Of a stretch of DNA of 64,000 bases, positions 58,101 to 64,000 are shown one piece after another; positions within the stretch are counted from its first letter, which is position 1, and each line of letters starts with the position of its first letter. This DNA comes from Astropecten irregularis (taxonomy: Eukaryota > Echinodermata > Asteroidea > Paxillosida > Astropectinidae), in the NCBI GenBank assembly GCA_963971285.1, contig OZ020244.1, forward strand, positions 25,234,001 to 25,298,000, read 5' to 3'. The notes under the pieces are model-generated. The model did not search any database, was not told where the DNA came from, and saw nothing but the letters and a program-made list of their open reading frames with translations. Both the position numbers and the translations under genes were made by a program.

Positions 58101-61047
58101 AACTTTGTGCTTAAGCAGCTCTGTGAAATTGGCCCCGCCATCGGGCTACCACTAGTGCCCTTTGGTATCCCTTGTCTTCTGCAAACGACTTATTCAGTTG
58201 ATATCTTGTTTTTGGCAGGCTCTTCTCTATGACCAGATGTGGCTCTGTCGGAAGTTCTTCTGTTTGGTTGCCGTGCTGGTGCTCTGCTTATGCGCCTATC
58301 GCTACAAGGACTTAAACCAAGTCAACAACACACTACTCCTGGAGATCAGACGACAAAACTCCGAACTCTGCCGGGTCTTGAAGGGAAACGGTAAGTTAAG
58401 CTTAGCTCACACGAGAGCTCTCTGAAGCACAACAAAATCATTTGAGGCAGTTTGCTCAGCAAGAAGCTCATCGTTCTACGCTTCCTCCGTGCCACACTAT
58501 GTACGAACATCTGATACGTGCGTGCATGCAAATTTACACATACAATCACACAACCATCACAAGACCAGTCAAAAGAGCAGTCAAAAGACAAGTTGCAGGA
58601 AGTAGGATGAACAATGACAAAGGAATGCTTTTGTTGCAACTCATTAGAATGGCTTGTGACTTGAATTCAGACTGGAGGTCTTGTGATGGTCTTGTGATGG
58701 TCTTGTGATGGTCTTGTGATGATCTTGTGCTGATCTCAATTACAACACTGCACACAATCCTTAAATTCTAATTATTTTGGTGAACAGGTTTTGGTACCTA
58801 CCCTGCCCTGGGTAACGGTAATGTCGCTGCAGCTATACAAGCCTCTGGTACCACTGCCCTATCCCTTGCCACTGGTCAGAAACCATTGCTGTATGGCCAG
58901 GATTTCAGCGACAGCTATGAACGGAGACCAGCAGGTAATTTTATGCACATAAGAGGCAATGAAGGCACTTGATCAATTCTCTTAGCTCTCGGAGGATTGA
59001 AAGCTAGAGTCACCATAGAAAGACTTTTAAACCTAAGAAAAGGTGTCCTTTACGGTCGAAGTGAGACTCTTCGCTAAGAAAGATACTTGCTTGAAGGCGA
59101 CTTGTTATGTAATCAGAGGGAGATTGAGCTTCGGAGAAGCTCTAGTCTGAAGCAGACTTTGACGTTAGGGAGACTCTGTTAGGAGGGAGACTCTGATTGG
59201 AGGGAAGCTCTAACTTGCCTGAGGGAAACCGTAATTTGCAGGAGACTCTGACCTAAGAATCGCTACCCTCAGGGAGTATCTAACCTAAAAGAAATTTCAA
59301 ACTTAGGGGAGCTGTATCCTGATGCTCTTAACTAAGGCAGGCTCTGCTTTCTGGAAAGCCTGAGGGAACTTTGACCTAAAGGAGACTCTGAACTTAGGGA
59401 AGAGTCAAACCTGAGGAAGAGTTGGACCTATTAAAATGAAGGGCTAAACTGTGGGAGACTCTGACCTGAAGGAGTTCCTAGACTAAAGGAACCTCAAACC
59501 CAAGGAAGACTCTGAACTAAGGGAAGCTGTAACCTGAGGTACACTCTAAATTTGGAGAAGCTTTGAATTAAGTAAGACTCTGACATGATGCAACCTCTGA
59601 CTTGAGGGAAACTGCCACCCAGGGAATACTTTGTTCGAGGGACACACAAGGGACACTCAACTCTCAGCAGCTTGACATTTAACCCTGAATTCTTTCTCTT
59701 TTGCAGAGAGCATCAGCACGGTTGATGCCTACAGCTCGGAAGACTTCACTAGCTCCGATTCCGACCGTACCTTTATGGTCTCAGACCAAGATGATCTCAA
59801 CGATGCAGACAGCTTCACCACTGCTGACCAGGCCAGCCAGCCGGTCAGTCGGAGGGTCAGTCTTGAACGTCAGTCATCATCGGCAGCTGGCAATTTCACT
59901 GATGGATTAGACCATTCAGGTATATTAGCTTGACTTGCCTTGGGCCACACGTGCAAACAAAGATGCAAAATTTAACACTGCACTAGGTTGACTAGGTGAC
60001 TAGGTTCCGATTATTGGGGAAAGTTCTTTCCCCGGGGAAAGGACTTTCCCCGGCAAACCCATACTGTGGATGCTTGCCGGGACTTATTCTGTTGCCAACG
60101 TCAAACATGTTTGGTTCGGGGACAATTTTGCGGCCGGAGGCTCGTAATTGATGTAGCCAGCTGCTTGTGCATGTATGCTACTCACAACTCATTTCGGTTT
60201 GCGGACATAAAAATGGACTAAACAAAATGTACATTGATATTCAAAGTGGTGTTTTGAAATTGAGTACATAAAGTTTATTTTAAGCCTCGGAATTATAGCA
60301 CATTGACTTTCAACGGTAAATTTGTTTGTCAACAGTAAAGCGGAAAAGAGGTCGGCCCAAGGGTAGCAGAAGTAGGCAGTCCACGCCACAAAGTGTAAGT
60401 TCAGCCTTGTTAATCTGATGAATCTTTAGCTTGTACCCTCTCCGTCATTTCAGTTAGATTAAGGAGTATGGAGGTGAGATTCCCAGTCAATTTATTTGTG
60501 CCTTTTGACTGCATGGCACCCGAGCAAGATATTTCAAAAGGAGGACATGTCGTACAGCTGGGTAGGGCACTGGTGTGTTAGTTCAGATCGTCTTGGGTTC
60601 GATTGCCAGTTCAGGTCTCACACCAAGATCACTACGATCAATCCCAGTCACTATGCTTTCTGACTTGGTTTACAATATCACTCTTTTTGGACTTCTTACA
60701 TTGAAAGCCGAACAAAGAAAAATTGACTGGAGCAGAATTTGAAATGGAAATATAAACTGAGATGCACCGAACCTGTTTGTTATTCATTAGTCATAAATTT
60801 TGTCTTTGCTATGCAAATGCAGTTCACATCAACGCCTTCCTCTCAGACCCGCTACAACCTGCGAACCAGGACGCCACAGTCGGCCAACAATTCCATCCTG
60901 AACTCGGAGACGGTGGAGATGTTTATTGAGAAGATTGGTGCCGCCATCGGTCAGAGACATTACAAGGTGGATAGAGTCCACCCCGAGTCCAGTCGTAGTT
61001 CTAAGCGACCGAACATTACCTCATTTTCGTCAGACGAGGAGTTCTGA
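55129..61047 (+). CDS. bmb: Brambleberry / KAR5-GEX1 family nuclear fusion protein
   Basis: Nine exons: 55129-55324, 56213-56539, 56753-56871, 57576-57842, 58219-58390, 58788-58934, 59707-59919, 60336-60394 and 60823-61047, in phase to 574 codons. Residues 1-21 form a signal peptide. A Cys-rich lumenal domain holds Cys 77, 95, 107, 116 and 141, with LALTFANCHLEKAG and AFNAYTTFFTHTQDICFFLQ, the signature of this family. Residues 175-245 look coiled. Hydrophobic segments lie near 253-270, 279-292 and 316-330. The tail is Ser-rich, with an AT-hook-like KRGRPKG at 484-490 and TRYNLRTRTPQ after it. Family role: fusion of nuclear envelopes at fertilisation (yeast Kar5, plant GEX1) or of karyomeres in early cleavage (zebrafish Brambleberry). 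Exon 2 must use the second of two nearby acceptors (AG at 56,211-56,212) to keep frame. Confidence 0.9.
55438..55688. repeat. Family C element
   Basis: GGGGTTAATTTCATCAAGCC at the left, GCAGCTTTATGAAATTGTCC at the right, interior AACAATGGCCGAATACAAGT. In brambleberry intron 1. Confidence 0.75.
55790..56010. repeat. Family B composite repeat
   Basis: Tandem and inverted AGCAGGATCTTTCTCAAAGG units bounded by CTTGGCCTGACATTTTGATC and TAAGGCCCTCTTTACTCCAA. In brambleberry intron 1. Confidence 0.7.
56597..56702 (+). repeat. Family J repeat
   Basis: AGAGTCTTTAGTCTGGGAAA to AGATACTATTCAGATTTAAC; about 85-90 percent like 44,915-45,013. It fills most of the 213-bp brambleberry intron 2. Confidence 0.7.
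57376..57487 (-). repeat. Family E element, reverse copy
   Basis: GGGGTCAATTTCACCAAACT and GGGCTTTGTGAAATCAACCC ends, with GATGCATTGCAGCCCTAC inside. In brambleberry intron 3. Confidence 0.65.
57576..58390 (+). CDS. bmb: Brambleberry membrane-segment exons 4 and 5
   Basis: Exons 57576-57842 and 58219-58390. Exon 4 carries a heptad-like segment ending EFSWFN, then SLMFFAAAVLIAYLV and RLWLFIILALDWVVE. Exon 5 carries FFCLVAVLVLCLCAYRY followed by a charged stretch. Three hydrophobic segments after a lumenal domain would put the C-terminal tail on the nucleo-cytoplasmic side; this topology is inference. Confidence 0.85.
58011..58136. repeat. Family C element, right half
   Basis: TGGCCGAATACAAGTCAAAA to GCAGCTCTGTGAAATTGGCC; the left half is replaced by a G-rich run at 57,968-57,990. 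In brambleberry intron 4. Confidence 0.7.
58677..58740. repeat. 12-bp tandem repeat GTCTTGTGATGG
   Basis: Four to five direct copies, the last two changed. The complementary words ACCATCACAAGACCAGTC occur 120 bp earlier (58,554), so the segment could fold back. In brambleberry intron 5. Confidence 0.8.
58970..59600. repeat. Degenerate GAGACTCTGACCTAAGG tandem array
   Basis: Around thirty diverged units of 18-24 bp alternate between GGGAGACTCTGA and CCTGAGGGAAACTCTAA. It fills most of the intron between exons 58788-58934 and 59707-59919. The decay between units suggests an old array. Confidence 0.75.
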
Positions 61048-61500
61048 AACCTACCGGTCGTTTTTTGCTGCTGACAAAGTTTATTACTTGTACTGCTAGA
61101 CTGCTTGCAGCTTCAATGAAGAGGAAGTTATGTGATGGACCATTTAGATGAGTAGCACCTTGTCGAAATGAGTGTATTCAATTCCGTGGTTGCCACTGGC
61201 TCCCTGCCACGCACTGCTGCAGCGTATTATGAGAACACACAGCTATTGGTCACCAGTGGGACCAAGCTTTTCAGGTAAATCAAAGTACTGAAAATGAATT
61301 CGAATTTGTATTCACAATCAAAACGTGTTTTTGCTGATTGATCATGAACTGTTGATAATGTATTTTTTTTTTATGTTGCTATATAAGCTAAATATAATGA
61401 TTTATCATGATTGAAATACCAAAGTTATTGAAGTACCATGTTTTATGAATGTATAAAGTATTGCTGTACCTCAATTTGAAAGATGAAAGTCTTTTTACCT

Positions 61501-61741
61501 GGGGCCAATTTCATAAAACTGTTAAGCACAAAAAGTTGCTTAGCACAAAAATGTCTCACCCAATAAAACAAACCACCATTGGAACTTCCATTTGATATTC
61601 ATGGTCAGCGAACAACAGCCACAGAACAATCACAAGTGATACACAGCACATGGAAATTTGGTTGTTAACCCTGTTTTTATTAAGACAGAAATGTCATGCT
61701 TAGCAAATTTTTGTGCTTAACAGTTTTATGAAATTGGCCCC
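61501..61741. repeat. Family C subtype 2
   Basis: GGGGCCAATTTCATAAAACTG and its complement at the other end; interior close to 39,017-39,244. Confidence 0.78.
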
Positions 61742-62149
61742 TGGCGGACTACATGTGCAGTACAAAAAAGTGAGTGTCGGAAATACATGCCTTATCCTTG
61801 CCCTTGGCATGTCTTGATAAGTTAACTGAGCCATTCACAGGATTTCAACGATTTTGCACACAAAATTTGACCAAAATGCCTTGGGTAAATTTGTGGAGGT
61901 TAATGGGAAATTATTAGTATCATGACAAATGTCTGTGATAATATTGGCAACAATGTTCAGATGATCTCTGTACATTTATTTTTACATTTATTTCCTTGTG
62001 CTTGCTGTTATTTTTGTGAAATGTACATATGTACCGGTATATGTCACATGCTATGTATGGTTTGCAGTATACATGTATATGCCCTCTTTGAGACAGACTT
62101 TTGTATTTGGTTGCAGTAGTCATAGCATAGATGCTGTACTTTACAAGTA

Positions 62150-62305
62150 CTGTAGTAAACTGCTGTGCAAACCGCTCATCAACCGGAACAATGGCCTAAA
62201 ATATAAATTGCTGAGTGTTATGAGGGCCTGATGTTTCGATCCTAGCAGGATTAGTTTTTTGAGAACTTCTGCTTGGATCAAAACGTCAGGTTCTCAGTTT
62301 TAATT
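62150..62305. repeat. Family B repeat
   Basis: GCTCATCAACCGGAACAATG, then AGGGCCTGATGTTTCGATCC and AGCAGGATTAG, with a diverged inverted end. Confidence 0.65.
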
Positions 62306-62451
62306 TACGAAGTAACGAGTAATTTTTTGACCAATCATGCAGCTGAAAGTTGCGCACCCAGATATTCACTGTCTTTAAGACATTGAATTTGAACCATCAT
62401 TTTTCAAGTCGTTCCATTTCTGACCTACATGTAGTCTGTGTGATTCGATCT

Positions 62452-62698
62452 GGGGTCAATTTCGGTGAGCTGCTTATTAAGCACCAAAATTTGCTTAAGC
62501 ACCAAAAACCTTGGTACATAAAATCAGTATGCCAGCTAAAACTCCTTGTGAATGATATGCTCAGCAAACAATGGCCGAATACAAGTCAAAAGCAGTAGGC
62601 CTAAACATCATGTGAAGTTGGTAATCATGTTTGATGAAGAAAGACTTTTTATGCTTAAGCAGATTTTGTGCGTAAGCAGCTCTATGAAATTGGCCCCT
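62452..62698. repeat. Family C element
   Basis: GGGGTCAATTTCGGTGAGCT to GCAGCTCTATGAAATTGGCC, with AACAATGGCCGAATACAAGT inside. Confidence 0.75.
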
Positions 62699-62992
62699 GG
62701 ACACAGGTAGGCTAAAGTTTGGCATGGGATACATTAGCACAGCCCTGGTAACATGAAATAAAAAAAAATGTTTCATAACAAATTTACTACATGTATCATG
62801 AACAGCTAAAAGTACTCTTGCTAATTATAAGTGTGCAATAATTAAATTGTAAATATTTATGGAATTTGAATTCAATTTTGGTTTGAATTTGAATTCAATT
62901 TTGGTTCAAAAGTTTGATTCGATTTCAAGATATGTCTCAGGAAACATATCTATTTTTATAAAATAATCTGACCGTAAATGTCGACCACTTAA

Positions 62993-63349
62993 AGGTACAG
63001 TACAGGATTCGTAACATACCCAAACAGAAATGTTCACAGATTTACGTATAACTTTCAGGGTATAAAGATGGTGCTGGTAGAAACATACCGTTGAAATGTT
63101 TCTGCCTGAAATGATTTATCCAGAAAAGAGTAAAACCACCAAAATGACCAAAAACAATTTTGATCTTTGAAAGATAAAAAATAAAGGTGAAAGCATTTAA
63201 AGCTACTGTGGGCATTTTTCACCATTTTCTTTTAAGTGTGCATGGTATATGATGGGACTGACATTTTCACAGATGACCTACTGTATCTTCCTTTATATTT
63301 TTGCCCATGAATCTGCATTTCTTTTACAAAAACCTGTATAATATTACTT
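62993..63349 (+). repeat. Family A subtype, full copy
   Basis: TTAA at 62,989-62,992 and 63,350-63,353. Starts AGGTACAGTACAGGATTCG and ends CCTGTATAATATTACT; carries both the subtype left end and the main-type interior. Confidence 0.75.
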
Positions 63350-64000
63350 TTAATGACCAAATCAACTATTTATGGAAATGATAACAATTGACACATGAAT
63401 TCAAATTTATCTCAAAAGCTTGCAAGTTTTTATTCATCTTATTTAAATGATTAGACATTTTCAAAATACCTTCTTTGTTTGTTTGTTTTGTTTTGTTTTA
63501 AAAATGAGAAAAACAGAAAGATTCCGCAGTGGAATGTGTGAGAATGTCTACATTTTCTTTAAGGTGTACGTAGTCTACTTAAATTATGTTAACTTGGGAC
63601 TAAATACTTGAGACTGCTTGGCACATTTCTTGCTCAGTTTATAACAAACACACACTGAATAATAGCCAAGTACCAGCCACAGGAAATGTACATCACATAA
63701 TGTTTTGATGGTAAACCTGTGTTTGCTAAAAGTAAAAATCTTCCTTGTGCTTTTCATGATCTAGACATTATTACTTAAGTACAATTTATCAATATCATTT
63801 CAATGAGTACAGCCAATCTTCCTTGACATCCAAAGTATATACTGTATCTCTTATACATGCAAAACTCAGAGCTAATAGGAAGACTGACTATTAAAAGCGG
63901 TGTCCGTCTGTTCCCTATTAGTAGTGTGAACTGTGGACAATGCGGGGTACCAGTGTATAAGTGTATGGGACCCAGACTACTGTCCACATGTCATGTCATT

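Larger units (their letters stand above)
61048..64000. other. 3' flank of the brambleberry gene
   Basis: The 3' UTR should begin at 61,048; the first ~450 bp are repeat-free. No polyadenylation site can be fixed. Family C (61,501-61,741; 62,452-62,698), family B (62,150-62,300) and family A (62,993-63,349) copies fill much of the rest. A family C-like fragment is near 63,640-63,730. No other gene recognised up to the window end. Confidence 0.5.

Noticed and set aside
60001..60060. GGGGAAAG...CTTTCCCC palindrome in a brambleberry intron
   Set aside because: Short local inverted repeat with no second copy in the window that I could find; not enough to call an element.

Overview
The window is animal nuclear DNA: AT-rich, intron-rich, with GT-AG splicing and many small dispersed repeats. 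Gene content and repeat style suggest a marine invertebrate deuterostome. An echinoderm (perhaps a sea star) is my best guess, but the sequence alone does not fix the species. Three host genes and one element-borne gene can be built exon by exon with consistent reading phase.

Layout. (1) 1-9.4 kb: upstream flank rich in miniature inverted-repeat elements. (2) 9,417-22,749 (+): a four-exon VGLL4-type vestigial-like gene, 289 codons, carrying both TDU motifs that bind TEAD factors (Hippo pathway). (3) 22.75-34.9 kb: gene-poor interval between two convergent genes, probably holding their 3' UTRs, plus repeats and two kinds of minisatellite. (4) 50,366-34,927 (-): a complete 18-exon ATG7, the autophagy E1-like enzyme, 712 codons, with nucleotide-binding loop, catalytic Cys and zinc Cys pairs intact. 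(5) 51,320-54,285: a roughly 3-kb insertion bounded by a 32-bp perfect inverted repeat, with subterminal palindromes and a truncated integrase-core gene (51,885-52,785, +). (6) 55,129-61,047 (+): a nine-exon brambleberry/KAR5-GEX1 family gene for nuclear envelope fusion, 574 codons. (7) 61-64 kb: 3' flank with repeats.

How it fits together. VGLL4 and ATG7 lie tail to tail, as they do on human chromosome 3p25, so this looks like old conserved microsynteny. ATG7 and the brambleberry gene lie head to head, and the 3-kb element sits in their shared upstream interval. The three host genes act in unrelated processes (Hippo transcription, autophagy, karyogamy), so neighbourhood here reflects ancestry rather than an operon-like pathway.

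Repeats. At least ten families recur, in both orientations, mostly in introns. They include a TTAA-flanked 350-bp element with AGGTA ends, a 'GGCCAATTTCAT' 200-250 bp inverted-repeat element, a 'GATCCTAGCAGGATCTTTCTC' tandem-forming family, tRNA-like sequences often arranged head to head, and two different mini-elements flanked by perfect 9-bp target duplications.
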